A stretch of DNA of 64,000 nucleotides from Branchipolynoe longqiensis (taxonomy: Eukaryota > Annelida > Polychaeta > Phyllodocida > Polynoidae): the NCBI GenBank assembly GCA_030323885.1, contig CM059186.1, positions 152,122,407-152,186,406 of the forward strand. The letters are read 5' to 3'. A program made the position numbers and the translations under genes. Position 1 is the stretch's first letter. Every line of letters starts with the position of its first letter. The notes under the pieces are model-generated. The model was given only the letters and a program-made list of their open reading frames with translations, was not told where the DNA came from and ran no database searches. Positions 22,624-33,334 of the stretch are shown here, piece after piece.

Positions 22624-23060
22624 TGGTAAGCTATGTGAGTGTGTTTTTCATAAGCTATGTGAGTGGTTTTATTGTAAGCCATATGAGCATGTCTTTCGTA
22701 TACTGTGTGATTGTGCTTTTGTGTAAGCTATGGGAGTGTTTTTCGTAAACTGTGACTGACTTGTGTGTACATTCTGAGTATTTCTGTAAGCCATGTCTGT
22801 TGTTTAACAACAATTTAAGTATGTTTTTGTAAGCTAGGTGAGTGGTTTTGGTAAGCTATGAAAGCATTTTGTGCAAGCTATGTGAGTGGGTTTTTAAAGC
22901 AATGTGTATTTTGTGTAAGCCATGTGTTTTGTGTAAGTTATGTCAAGCTCTGTGCTTGTGTTTTGTGTAAGCCATGTGAGTCTCTTGTGTAAGCTACGTC
23001 AGTGTGTTGTATAAACTATGTGAGTGTAAGCTAACTGACTGTGCTCTGTAAGCTATGTGT
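22624..23060 (+). repeat. Degenerate short tandem repeat (GTAAGCTATGTGAGTG-like)
   Basis: Around 15 variants of TAAGCTATGTGAGTG separated by T-rich spacers, unit ~25-40 bp. It lies in the intron just downstream of exon 4 of gene 1, ending ~20 bp before that donor. Confidence 0.85.
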
Positions 23061-23081
23061 CTGATAGAGCTGCAGGCTTAC

Positions 23082-23216
23082 CGTGAATAGTGGAGATTCC
23101 TTGCATGAACTTCATGGCATCCTCAGCATTTTGCGCATGTGAACTGTCCAGCAGGGTTGAGTTCATCCGAGCACGACGCAAAGCCAATGTGTCCTTTTCA
23201 GTTTCAGGGGAATCCT
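23082..23216 (-). CDS. Host gene 1, exon 4
   Basis: Acceptor TTTTTCACAG|AGGATT, donor ATTCACG|GTAAGC. 135 nt, phase 1 in and out: EDSPETEKDTLALRRARMN, STLLDSSHAQNAEDAMKF and MQGISTIH. It is the best-supported exon, with strong splice sites and coding-like composition inside AT-rich repeats. Confidence 0.8.
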
Positions 23217-23365
23217 CTGTGAAAAACATCAGGTTATTTAATTCAACCCATATGTTTTACTAATGGGAAAGACTACTATCTCTGGTTGGTCCGGGATAAA
23301 AAGGCATACTTTTATTAAATGAACATAAATTAAAATATTCGGGAACATGGGCCCTGATTGTTTTG

Positions 23366-23696
23366 CTTGTTTGTTGTTGTTTTACATCCTAGCAACATCT
23401 AAGGTCATATAAGGACGGGTACCGACTTGTGACAGTGCGCACTCATGGCGACTTTATAGTGCTGTCCCACTGGAAGACCAGGCCACCAGCACCATGACCT
23501 TATATCCCACTCAGTCACAGTATCCTGACACTGAGCCAACCAGTCCTTGCTCTATCCTAATAATGCCAAGCGCCAGGCTAGGAAGCATCAATTCTTAAGT
23601 CATTGGTTTGACTCGACCAGGGTTCGAACCCACGACCCCACGATCTACCAACACTCGAGACGGACGGTCTAACTCATTCAGCCATCCCGTCTGGTC
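23366..23696 (-). repeat. SINE-A, full-length copy
   Basis: Read on the minus strand: head with GGTTCGAACCCTGGTCGAG (box B), core TTGATGCTTCCTAGCCTGG and AGGATAGAGCAAGGACTGG, then AGTCGCCATGAGTGCGCAC and the tail ending GATGTAAAACAACAACAAAC. It lies between exons 3 and 4. Confidence 0.92.
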
Positions 23697-23818
23697 CCAT
23701 GGGTCCTGAACTGACCATTGACAGTGTTAATATACTGTAGTACATGTTGAGATGCATGTGTCTATCGATACAATGACATATGGTTCCTCAGAAATAAGGA
23801 CACTAAAACCATAACTAG

Positions 23819-24158
23819 TTTGTTTGTTGTTGTTTTACATCCTAGCAACATCTAGGGTCATATCAGGACGGGTATCAACTTGTGTCAGTGCGCACTCATG
23901 GTGACTTTATAGTGCTGCCCAACTGAGAGACCAGGCCACCAGCACCATTACCTGGTATCCCACTCAGTCACATTATCCTGACACTGAGCCAACCAGTCCC
24001 TGTCCTATCCTATTAATGCTGAGCACTTGGCTAGGAAGCGACAAGTATAAATTGTTAAGTCATTGTGGTTTGACTCGACCAGGGTTCGAACCCACGATCC
24101 CATGGTCTACCAACACGGGAGACGGACACTCTAGCTCATTTGGCCATCCTGTCTGGTT
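23819..24158 (-). repeat. SINE-A, full-length copy
   Basis: Same structure as the copy 450 bp away, differing at many positions, so the two are independent insertions and not a recent duplication. The 5' side abuts an A-run (24160-24168). Confidence 0.92.
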
Positions 24159-24182
24159 GAAAAAAAAACATAACTAAGTTAC

Positions 24183-24228
24183 CTTTGGCATAACACTGGG
24201 TGAGGATTTCGGTGTAGTGACGAATGTC
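24183..24228 (-). CDS. Host gene 1, exon 3
   Basis: Reads DIRHYTEILTQCYAK if entered in phase 0; donor GCCAAAG|GTAACT joins exon 4 in phase 1 (GAG). The acceptor TTTTAAAG is weak. Exon 1 leaves in phase 1 and the 87-nt exon 2 does not change phase, so an exon is probably missing before this one or the acceptor differs. Confidence 0.5.
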
Positions 24229-24373
24229 CTTTAAAATTTAGTGTACACATTAACGAATCAATTCCCTAAGACACATTATTATGTATTAACTAATGTACTC
24301 TATAATCTATTACGGGAATATAAACAAGGACACTATTATCTTCAGTTATATCTATATTATTATATTGCGAACC

Positions 24374-24881
24374 CCGGTGTCGCAGTTTCAGCGCCCGGTC
24401 AGTTTCAGCTGCCTGTCAGTTTCATGCGCATGCGTCAAAATCTAACATCATCGTCACTAACCGTATAAATTTAATATAATGTTTTTGGTAAAGATGTTTT
24501 CTACATGTGTACAAAGCGATTTGTTTCTAGGTGGTGTGGTTTTAGAGATATATATCACTTTTCCTGTATTTTCTGTATGAAGATTGCTAGCGACCATTGA
24601 CAATGCCTTGAGTTTGACGGTATGCGCAGTACAAAACCTTAGTTTTATTCAAAATTAATACAAATCAAGAACCCTAACCGTATAAATTTAATACAGTCTT
24701 TTTGGTAAAGATGTTTTCTATATGTGTACCAAGCGATTTGTAAATAGGTGGTGTAGTTTTAGAGATATTTCACTTTTGCTGTATTTTCTGTATGAAGATT
24801 GCTCACGACCATTGACAACGCCTTGAGTTTGAGTCTATACGGGCGGTGGAAACTGGCCGGGCGCTGAAACTGCGACACCGG
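24374..24881. repeat. Inverted-repeat element with an internal ~215-bp duplication (family G)
   Basis: Termini CCGGTGTCGCAGTTTCAGC and GCTGAAACTGCGACACCGG are perfect inverted repeats, with further GCCCGG and AACTG(G/A)CC blocks inward. The interior has two tandem units with CCGTATAAATTTAATA, GGTAAAGATGTTTTCTA, TAGGTGGTGT and GACCATTGACAA. The same unit, also doubled, is the core of the hAT-like element at 34074 in the other orientation. No target-site duplication identified. Non-coding. Confidence 0.8.
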
Positions 24882-25166
24882 CTAGTGTATGCCAGCGAGT
24901 TAGTTCCAGATTTGGCCACATCGGCGCCATTCTGTCAGGGGCTGTGACCACATATATATGCCAGCTGTGTCTGGTCGGTATCGCCTCCTCGGAGGGTCAT
25001 GATTGTTTTTAATATTTTCATTATATTATATTTATATTTCGATATAAATTAAAATCATGCATTATCATCACCACCAGCATTATATAAATCATCACAATGC
25101 CACACTCAGAATGGCAATGAATACATAGCAATGAAATGGGTGCTAGCTTAGTAGTACAGCACTGAC

Positions 25167-25253
25167 CTGGCGAGTGGCTACATTGCAGCCATCGCTGGAC
25201 CTTATCCTCTGCTTCTTCTTGAACCTTCGGAAGAATCGGACTGCAGACGGGTC
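25167..25253 (-). CDS. Host gene 1, exon 2
   Basis: Acceptor TTTCCTTTGAAG|GACC, donor GCCAG|GTCAGT; 87 nt. Entered in phase 1 from exon 1 it reads GPVCSPILPKVQEEAEDK and VQRWLQCSHSPG. In phase 0, needed by exon 3, it reads DPSAVRFFRRFKKKQRIRSS. Both are open, so the frame is undecided; I favour phase 1 and a missed exon before 24228. Confidence 0.5.
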
Positions 25254-25369
25254 CTTCAAAGGAAATCACAATATTGAATGAAGGTTAACAGATAATTCAA
25301 GGTCACAACCACTCAGGAATAAAACAATGCAAGTTTTTAATCAAGTTTGCATCACTTCTTTTTCTTTAA

Positions 25370-26065
25370 AGTTGCATAACCCGATGATTTCGAATTTCTG
25401 TCACTTTTTTAAAGATAAATATAGTAGGTTGATTGGTACACTCTTTAGTTTGAAGTAACTTTGATTTAAAATAACTAACTTTGGAGATATTCGAACTGCT
25501 ACCTGCGAAATTAATCTTGGCATACTTGTCAAAACTCTGATTCCATTGGCTTTAAAAGTAACAGGTTCTATTAAATTGACATAATAATATGTCCTCCTAT
25601 ATGTAGCGACAAATACTTAAAATTGCATAGGCTGATGAAAGCATCGAATTTTTAAAACCAAAACACTTACCTAGGTTTGATCCTACATATCCAACTTAAA
25701 TACTTGTGCATTTAGTAAGCATGTGTTGCTGCATAGAAGGGGATACTACGCAACTTTAATAGAACATGTTACTGTTGAAGTCTGTGGTGTCCAAGGTTTA
25801 AGGTGCTTGCCAAAATTATTTTGCCGTGGTTTCACTTCAAATATCTCCAAAGTTATCCATTTATATTAAGAGTTACTTCAAACTAAAGTAAATTAGATTG
25901 TAATGATCAATCTAATTTATTTATCTCAGAAAACTGTAGAAACTCAAACCCATTGGACTGTACAACATTAATAAGTGCAGCAGTATCCAAGTTTGATATG
26001 TAGGTTCAAATGTACATAAGTATCTTGTTTTTGAAAAAGTGATGCTTTTATCGGACTATGCAACT
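25370..26065 (+). repeat. TTAA-flanked MITE (family P) split by another P copy
   Basis: The outer copy runs 25370-25616 and resumes at 25972-26065 (termini AGTTGCATAACCCGATG and TATCGGACTATGCAACT). Joined at one TTAA it would be ~345 bp and follow the family body without a gap. Confidence 0.88.
25621..25967 (-). repeat. TTAA-flanked MITE (family P) nested in another P copy
   Basis: It is bounded by TTAA at 25617-25620 and 25968-25971, an exact target-site duplication. Ends AATTGCATAGGCTGATG and CATTGGACTGTACAACA. The orientation is opposite to the host copy. Confidence 0.9.
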
Positions 26066-26158
26066 TCAATAAAAGAAGTTCTTACTCACATGCCTGATAA
26101 AGTGATGTTATTTGAACCTTTGTAAAATATATGCATATTTCTATTTTCTACTATGTGG

Positions 26159-26528
26159 TATTTTAGTAAAACTAGACTTACCTGGAAGTTGAAGTATTAC
26201 TAAGATTCTTACAAATCTATGGATATGAAGGTAAGGATCAAGGGAAAGGACAATCCCGCGCATGCCGGAAGTAGCTTCAGTCTTCAAAGTTGGAGGGGAA
26301 TAAAAAGCCTAACTCGTACTAAAAATAAAACCATCAGCGAACCTTCCCTAACCTCACTTAAATCTGATTTTATATTTTTTGTTTACACTCGAGTAATATT
26401 TTAGCTGTTCTTTACTACTCGGTGTGGGTAGGGTGGGGTCAGACCCTGATCCTTACCTTCCTATCTGTAGATTCGTAAGAATCTTAGTAATGCTTCAACT
26501 TCCAGGTAAGTCTAGTTTTACTAAAATA
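26159..26528. mobile_element. 370-bp inverted-repeat element with a DIRS-like leader
   Basis: The two ends are near-perfect inverted repeats of ~85 bp (TATTTTAGTAAAACTAGAC, CTTACCTGGAAGTTGAAG, CTAAGATTCTTACAAATC, AAGGTAAGGATCA). The inside contains GGACAATCCCGCGCATGCC and GTAGCTTCAGT, matching the 5' leader of the adjacent DIRS-like element (GGACAATCCTGCGCATGCC read inward from ~31700). It looks like a small non-autonomous derivative of a related DIRS family. It abuts that element exactly at 26528/26529. Confidence 0.7.
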
Positions 26529-26817
26529 TTCTTACTTCATCTTCTGGATACCGGAAGTTAAGTATCTGGGGAGAGTCTTGGTAGCATGGTTTTTTATTGC
26601 CCGACTTCTCCTTCGATACTTCCTTTCATTCCTTCTTCTCTCTTCCTTCTATTCAACAACAATTTTGACATTAGACATTGCTTCAACAGTTCTATTCACA
26701 CAGAATCAAGTTCCAGTCCCATGATTCACTGTTTCTGTACCTATGGCTTTATTACAACGTTAACCTTATGTCAATTATTACTACTTTAATTTTTTTATTT
26801 GTTAAAAGACACGCTTC

Positions 26818-27885
26818 TTAACTCCTTCTATTGTTTCTCAATAAGTCTCTGAAGCTCTCCTGGGTCTTCAATTGTTTTATGACAGTACCTTGTGAAGCTC
26901 TACTGTCCCGCCAGGAAGCGTTACACATGATGGCATTCAAGCTTGCTCCTAACGCTTTTGCTGATGATGCCGAAGCCCCTCTAGTACTGTGACCCTTGTA
27001 CTTATCCGTAATAATACCTGCCAGGTTCATCGCACTTAGTGTCCACTTAGCCAGTGTTGCTCTACTTATGGGTCCATGTGGCCCAATAATCAAAATCAGT
27101 AATTGTTTATTCTGCTTCCTTATATCTGCCGTTCTTAATAAATACTTTTTAACAGTCCTTGCTACACAGTCTTCTATCTTCAGTGTAATTGTGAATCTTA
27201 TGGAGTCCAATGGTTGACCCAACTGATTATGTTTTAACAATGTTTTCATTTTAAAAACCACTGAGCTTTCCTCAAATTTCATTCTATCGACAAACTTAAA
27301 ATCGATTGCCCTCTTTGTGACGAAACTAACAACAATAAAGTTAATTTATATGATAATAATTTTAGATTTAGTGCAGAATTATTCCCTAATTCCTTAATCC
27401 AGTCTAGTATTATGTTTACACTCCAGTAACTATCATATCTAGGTTGTGGAGGTCTCCATTCATGGTAACTTTTGCAAAACCATCTTATTTAAATAATGTT
27501 CCCCAATAGTGCTCCCATCTCTTCTAGGTAAAATCACGCTCAATGCACATCTGGCCATGTTGATCGCTCCATAACCTACGCCCCTTTCAAAATACATCCT
27601 TAAATATTTCAAAACTTCTGCCATCTTAGGGTTTAATACACTGACTCCTCTCTCTATGGTCCAAAGTGCCCATCTATTAATGTGTGCCATGTATCCTTTC
27701 CTCGTAGATTTCTTCCATGTGTCTTGAAAATAACTCAAAGTCTTATTATCTATGTCAAATCCTTCCAATGTCCTAGCTAAAAGAGGTACGCCTATAATTT
27801 CATATCTTCTAGATTTTGCCGTACCCCCCTCGCCACTTGGGTTGTCTGCTCCACTCAGGTTGCCAACTTGCCTTGGGAATGCCAT
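26818..27885 (-). pseudogene. Tyrosine recombinase of the DIRS-like element
   Basis: This enzyme type integrates circular cDNA by strand exchange. The N-terminal core-binding part reads TLSYFQDTWKKSTRKGYMA and ALWTIERGVSVLNPKMAEVL. A frame change near 27465 leads to PQPRYDSYWSVNIILDWIK and LLLLVSSQRGQSILSLSIE (first catalytic Arg). Another near 27285 leads to the C-terminal part with HSTRGASASSAKALG (HxxR box) and NASWRDSRASQGTVIKQL. The final Tyr expected after the Trp is not evident. Frameshifted and probably without its nucleophile, so inactive. Confidence 0.82.
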
Positions 27886-28415
27886 CTCTTCTTTTGCCTC
27901 ATATTAATGCGTGCCATGGCTGCGCTGGCCAGTCTGAAGCCACCACTATTGCCTTGGGCCGATCCCTGCTGATTTTTCTCATGACCCTCGGTATTAGGCT
28001 GAATGGTGGAAAACAATATATGAACATATTTTCCCACTTGAATGACAATGCATCTGTCTTCCAATTATCTGGTTCTGGCTCCCAGCTTACATATTTTCCT
28101 ACTTTCGCATTTAGTCTTGATGCAAACATATCTATCTCTGGGGTTCCCCACTTGTTACAGATTTCTTCGAAAATGTCTTCACTTAAGCTCCATTCTAGCT
28201 GATCCCTGAATTTCCTGGATCTCAAGTCTGCCAAAATGTTTTCTACTCCTGGAATATGAGTAATGGACAGCCATTTCCCATGTTCCTGTGCCCATTCTCA
28301 TATCCTTATTGTTTCATTCAAACAATCTTCTGACTTGGTTCCTCCCATATTTTTTACATACACCAGTGCTGTTGTATTGTTTGTTCTTAGTCTTATATGT
28401 ATATTTTCATAGCTA

Positions 28416-28587
28416 CATAAACTTTTTAATCTGAAATAGATTGCTCTCAGTTCTACAACATTTATGTGCATTAACTCATCCGGGTGCCAACGTCCACCCT
28501 GCATAAACTTTTTAATCTGAAATAGATTGCTCTCAGTTCTAGCACATCTATGTGCATTAACTCATCCGGGTGTCAACGTCCACCCGT
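28416..28587. repeat. 86-bp tandem duplication inside the DIRS RNase H
   Basis: CATAAACTTTTTAATCTG begins at 28416 and 28502. The copies differ at a few sites (CTACAACATTTATG and CTAGCACATCTATG), so the duplication postdates insertion but is not very recent. Confidence 0.9.
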
Positions 28588-28829
28588 CTCCTCTGTCTCT
28601 GTATGAGGTCCCCAGCCTGCATGTGATGCATCTGTGAATAGTTTCATGTGTGGATCCTCCCTTCTGATCTTTTTACTATTGTATATGTTCTCACGCCACC
28701 AGCTTATGTCTGCCAAACCTTCCTGTAAAATCCACATTTCACTTTCAAAATTTCCCTTGCTCCTCTTCATGGCTTTAATCTTATCTCTTTTTTTGTTGTT
28801 GTCATTAGTTGTTTAAGCAGGAGAAATTT

Positions 28830-29022
28830 CAGTCGCAGGCGATTGGTCTTCCTCATTCCACTGCTCCTTGCCCTATCCTAATAATGCCGAGCGCTTGGCT
28901 AGGAAGCGACAAGTATCAATTTTTAAGTCATTGATTTGACTCGACCAGGATTCAAACCCACGACCCCACGATCTACCACACGGGAGACGGACGCTCTAAC
29001 TCATTTGGCCATCCCGTCCGGT
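28830..29022 (-). repeat. SINE-B inserted in the DIRS-like element
   Basis: Minus orientation: head with GTTTGAATCCTGGTCGAG, core ATACTTGTCGCTTCCTAGCC and TTATTAGGATAGGGCAAGG, then the B-type tail GTGGAATGAGGAAGACCAAT and CGACTGAAATTTC. It interrupts the RT/RNase H reading frame. Confidence 0.88.
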
Positions 29023-30386
29023 AAAAATATATATATAATAAATTAAGATATTAATCTTTTATCCAGCATTGCATTGACATCAATATAATCAGCACATCTT
29101 ATGCCATGTCTTTCAATAGTCTTAAAGTGTACACCTGCATACCCTACTCCCTGCGCATAAACTACCATTAGGACTACTAGCCCCGCTATTGTTCTAATCT
29201 TATGTGTTCTTTCCCCTAGAACTTCTCCTATGACCTCTAGCATCTTTTTTTTTCTCTCTACCGGTAGTCTTATCTGCATTGTTTCTGAATCTAATTCAAA
29301 CCCCCAAAACATCAACTTTTGTGTAGGTTCCAGAATGGACTTTTCTAGGTTTATTTTAAAACCCAACTTTTTAAAGCTGTCCTTTAATTCCAAAATTGCT
29401 TCTCTACATTCCTTTTATGTTCTACCAATCACAAAACTATCGTCCAGATATGGGAATCCTATAAACCCTTTTTCGGCCAAATCTGCATAAATAGGTTTAA
29501 ACAATTTTGTAAAAATATGTGGTCCTGGTGCCAGACCATTCGATAATACTTGATACTCGAGTAACTTCTTTCGTCTTTGAAACCTCAAATATTTCTTAGG
29601 GATTTTTAATATTGGCACCGAGTAATATGCATCTGTCAGATCTGCACTCGCCATCCAATTTCCCTGATCTATCATTTCTAGTACTGTTTTTAAATTATAC
29701 ATCTTGAAATGCTCATAGCGTATTATTTTATTTAGTTCTGTCAGGTCCAGAATCATTCTAAAGTTCCCATTGGATTTTGGTCTTGGAAAAATATCCGACA
29801 CCCATTGATTCGGGCATTCTTCTACTACCTTTAAAACTCTCTTTCTAATCAACAATTTTACTTCTTCATGTACAAATTCTTTTTCTTGCTCCTCCATTCT
29901 GATTGGAAAGGGTGTTCTTGTCTGCATTGGTGTCTTAATGAATGGTATCGTCAATCCTTCTCCACATTTTAAGATCCAGTTATCTGAAGTTAATTTCCTC
30001 CAACTACTCAAATAATGAACTATATTACCTGCTATAAACTCTACTTGCTCATCACTAGTTTTATTGTTATTATTTTTATTAATAACATTAAATGATTGCC
30101 CAGGTTCAGTCCTTAGGTCTGAGCTACCCACCTGGTTATGGTAGCTCACCTCTGAAAACTCCGGCTGGAGCTCCCTTTACCTCTCGCACCTCTGGCCACC
30201 GATGGAACATTTCCATATTGACCATAGTCCTCCAACGTTCTGCCAAAGCGCTTCTCTGGCGCTTGCTTCCTTGTACCCAGGATGACGTCTGTCTTCCTCC
30301 TGTGTGGGGTCCGAATCTGCCATTTCCCATAATTTTGAACTCTGACCTATTCCCTCATGCAGCCCTGTATCCAGCTTAAACTCTCA

Positions 30387-31380
30387 TCATACTTTTGTTT
30401 TCGCCATAGTTGTATTTGTTGTCGATGTCTTCGACGTGGTTACCCTTGCCGGCGCCTTGAAACTGCTGAAAGTCGATGGTTTAATGAGCGTCTCTGTCGT
30501 CTTTGGCTTCTCTTTACTCTCAAAACCGGCTCTAAATAATCTCAACTGTTCATTCATGTTGATCGCACTCAAAGATTCACCATGATCTTCCTCATAATAC
30601 ACGTAATCTTCATCTTCCTCTGTGTCATACAGCACATCGTACTCCATATCATTGCACGCACCGTCACCGTGACCTAGATACGATACCTCTGTTGCCATGG
30701 CACCTTCTTGCGACTCTCTCATACGTTCCATTTCCAATCTGTTCTACTCCACATCTTTCGCTTCTTTTCTCATATCCATCAATTCCGCGAACATAATTTT
30801 GAACTCTGACCTATCGCTCAAATTATCTTTGCTCATACTTGCAATTGGAGAACTTTGTTCTGTTCTTGCAGATTTATACTGCCTATTATGGATAAGTCTC
30901 AATAGACTTGTTTTCACCATTAGACAGTTTATCGATAGAAAGCCCGAGCCTACACTTTTACCGACCCAAGGGATTTTTAACCTCCCACCCCACATAGACA
31001 TGGTATGAGAGCAACTGGCCTTTGATGACGCTGTAAGTTATACACAGCGGTGGAAATCCAAATTGGCAGAGTAACAGAGCGGGGTCATGGGGAATCGAAC
31101 CACTGACCTTCAGATTAGGAGTCCGACCTAGAAAAAAGTCAGACACTCTAAGCACTCCACCACACAGAACACCTGTATTTTTCAGCCGTTGTTTGGCTTT
31201 TGAGTCTAATGATGTTACTTTCTTCTTTTGATTTGATTTGTTTGTACGCGAACAATCCACCGATTCAGAATCTGACCCACTTAAATTATGAACAGCAGAC
31301 TTCATATTGGCTAGTTCTTCAGTAGACATCATTCGAGCCATTTCAATGTCGAAACCGTTCTGATACTTTGCCTTGAGCAA
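30387..31380 (-). pseudogene. Gag-like region of the DIRS-like element
   Basis: Frames on the minus strand with FDIEMARMMSTEELANMKS and SGSDSESVDCSRTNKSNQ near the start. Later come an acidic, Tyr-rich segment (YDTEEDEDYVYYEEDHGES) and a Ser/Thr-rich end. No zinc knuckle is seen. A tRNA-derived SINE at 30955-31163 and a stop near 30737 break it. Assigned to gag by position only. Confidence 0.5.
30955..31163 (-). repeat. tRNA-derived SINE (SINE-D) inserted in the gag region
   Basis: Minus orientation: GTGGTGGAGTGCTTAGAG (A-box region), CTCCTAATCTGAAGGTCAG and GGTTCGATTCCCC (B box), followed by a non-tRNA body ending AAAAATCCCTTGGGTCGG. The head resembles a tRNA with CCU anticodon. Only one copy is seen in the window. 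Confidence 0.7.
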
Positions 31381-31850
31381 CCAAACCGTTTACTAGTCAT
31401 GTAAATGTGTTATGCGCGTTCGTTCCGGCTGAGAGGTGTATAGCACTTGCTCTCACAGTCTATGTTCTGTAACATAGAGCGTTAGAACTATAGGAATAGG
31501 CATAATTGCGGTATTTCTTTAAATCAATTACTTCACTTCACATAACAAAGCATTCACCCACCAAAACTTTAAAATAAATCCATTTGGTTCGTCAACAAAA
31601 TTACCTCAATATTTGTCCTCCTCCAACTCGTACTGACTCCTCCGCTGCCGAGTTGTTTACTGAAACTACTTCAGGCATGCGCAGGATTGTCCTCTCGCCG
31701 AATACTTAACTTCCGGTATCCGGAAGATGAAGTAAGAATTATTGATACCCACAGAAAATAATTGCAGCAATCTTGAAAACAAACAACATCGTTAATATCA
31801 AAGATGCTGCCAAGCTAATTAACAAAATAAAAAGACAAAGTTGGCGGTAC

Positions 31851-31971
31851 CTTCGTTGCATTGTCCTTCTTTTCGAGGCAGTTCTATTGAGGGTACATTA
31901 TCTCCTGTCATGTCGGATCCGGTGCCGTAGGTGTAGGTCCACATGAGGGTGTATTCAGATGACTCGGCCAT
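31851..31971 (-). CDS. Host gene 1, first coding exon
   Basis: The minus-strand ATG at 31971-31969 lies in CATCGCGATGG, a good initiation context. It reads MAESSEYTLMWTYTYGTGSD and MTGDNVPSIELPRKEGQCNE up to donor GAAG|GTACCG (phase 1). It is GC-balanced against AT-rich flanks. Aromatic/polar N-terminus, no signal peptide. The gene likely extends over ~20-26 kb to the exons listed at 25253-11388. Protein family unknown: the other exons are acidic and helical with basic S/T-P sites, as in a regulatory nuclear protein, but that is a guess. Confidence 0.65.
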
Positions 31972-32736
31972 CGCGATGGGATATGGTTGCAGGGGCTGCC
32001 TACACCTACGTCAATTAATTTAATTAGAATAGTGTCACATTTCTGCTGACTCTGGCTATATCATTATTCGATAGGAAGGAGTGTTTTTTGTCAGGTCTTT
32101 TTGTAGGTCACCGATATATTCCCTAGAAAATAATAAACATTTTTGCTGAAGCATTTCCTTTGCAAGACAATTTTTTTTCAAGTGCCAAACAGTTAGACCT
32201 GGGAGGAGAGTTGGTTAATTCTAAGAATGAAGGGCGTTAAAAGAGTGTTTCTGGCGTTTCGCGAAAGCGAGATGTTGATAAGGGGGAAAGAAACAGGTTT
32301 AATAACATGAGTTTTACATGATGAATTTTACATGATGAAAGGCATTTGACTCATTGTTGCAACACTATCACATGTGAAATGTCATTATTGTCATGAAAAC
32401 TCCATACACATAATTTGCTGAGTTGTTAACCACCCGAAAATATAAATTAATCAGGATTCTCACATAATCGGGACTGATAATTGGGGGTCTTGCAAAGCAA
32501 TATATGGAAATATCAAGAGGTCACATAGGTCTATTACTTTCTAAATCACTTGACAAATGAAACATCTGAAAAGCAGGTGGTGGGTGCTTTTTCATATTAC
32601 TATATAGGCCTATACGCACAATAGGCCTACCTGAAAGAAACCCACACAGAAATCTAACCTTTTTACTACTACTACTACTAGTACTACACTAGTTCTGGTT
32701 TTCACTAACCAAATCGCTCCACTCCAATAGATTATA
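31972..32736. other. Upstream region of gene 1
   Basis: Expected promoter side of gene 1. I see no clear TATA box or CpG cluster. An (ACT)n run is present at ~32663-32690. A short 5' UTR (CCCCTGCAACCATATCCC) precedes the start codon. Confidence 0.4.
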
Positions 32737-33331
32737 AGCCGTGTTCACACGGGCAAAATGTAAAGCGATTTAGACAAGGTGGATAATATGAACCGAACTA
32801 GTGTCGCGTTCACACGGGCAGTACTTGGGCCGGAAATCGATATCTGTGCATGAGCAAGTCCAGACTAACCAGCGCCATTTTGGGTTCGTCGACGTCGGCA
32901 CGAGCGAGTGTGAGTTCGACCTAGATATGTATTGACTGAATCGTATTGGTTTGGAACGGTCAAAACTTCTGCTGGGCAGTGAAAACCTATAAATAAATGA
33001 TGAAAAAATCATCTGTGCACCTCTAGCAGGTTCATAGACCAAATTAAATAATATGCGCTTTTGATCGACCGGAAAGTCAACAAACTAAGGTCTCGATTGG
33101 GCATGCGTGTCACGTCCTTAATCCGCCTCAGTGCGTTCACACCGGCAAAATAAATCGATTCAAGGAAATCGACTCACGTAATCGCCCTCCACAGGTGGTT
33201 TACAGTATCGGGATCACATAGATCGATTCAGCCCTAATTTGACTCACACGACCTTTCACACGCGAAATGTGCGTCGAACTAGGCAAGTCGCTTTCTACGA
33301 ATCGATTTACATTGCCCGTGTGAACACGGCT
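32737..33331. repeat. Harbinger-like MITE (family H), copy 3
   Basis: Ends AGCCGTGTTCACACGGGC and GCCCGTGTGAACACGGCT, flanked by ATA on both sides (32734-32736, 33332-33334). The core matches copies 1 and 4, in opposite orientation to them. Non-coding. Confidence 0.88.
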
Positions 33332-33334
33332 ATA

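Larger units (their letters stand above)
27899..30149 (-). pseudogene. DIRS-like reverse transcriptase and RNase H
   Basis: RT in one frame from 30149: WVSDIFPRPKSNGNFRMIL, DLTELNKIIRYEHFKMYNL, SADLTDAYYSVPI (motif A), SNGLAPGPHIFTKLFKPI and FPYLDDSFVIG (motif C). It stops at 29415. The same protein continues as KLGFKINLEKSIL and FWGFELDSETMQIRLPVE (29393-29043). After a SINE insertion come MKLFTDASHAGWG (RNase H, ~28640) and HINVVELRAIYFRLKSL. The C-terminal part is GTPEIDMFASRLNAKVGKY and KAIVVASDWPAQPWH (28150-27905). Broken by stops, a SINE and an 86-bp duplication. Confidence 0.85.
26529..31740 (-). mobile_element. DIRS-like tyrosine-recombinase retrotransposon, decayed
   Basis: Inverted termini of ~45 bp: TTCTTACTTCATCTTCTGG and GATACCGGAAGTTAAGTATC at the left, and the near-identical sequence inward from 31740. 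In minus-strand order: an acidic gag-like frame, reverse transcriptase, RNase H with a DIRS-type extension, and a tyrosine recombinase. Inverted terminal repeats and a recombinase in place of an integrase define the DIRS group. A SINE-B (28830-29022) and a tRNA-derived SINE (30955-31163) have inserted. It fills most of the first intron of gene 1. Confidence 0.88.
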
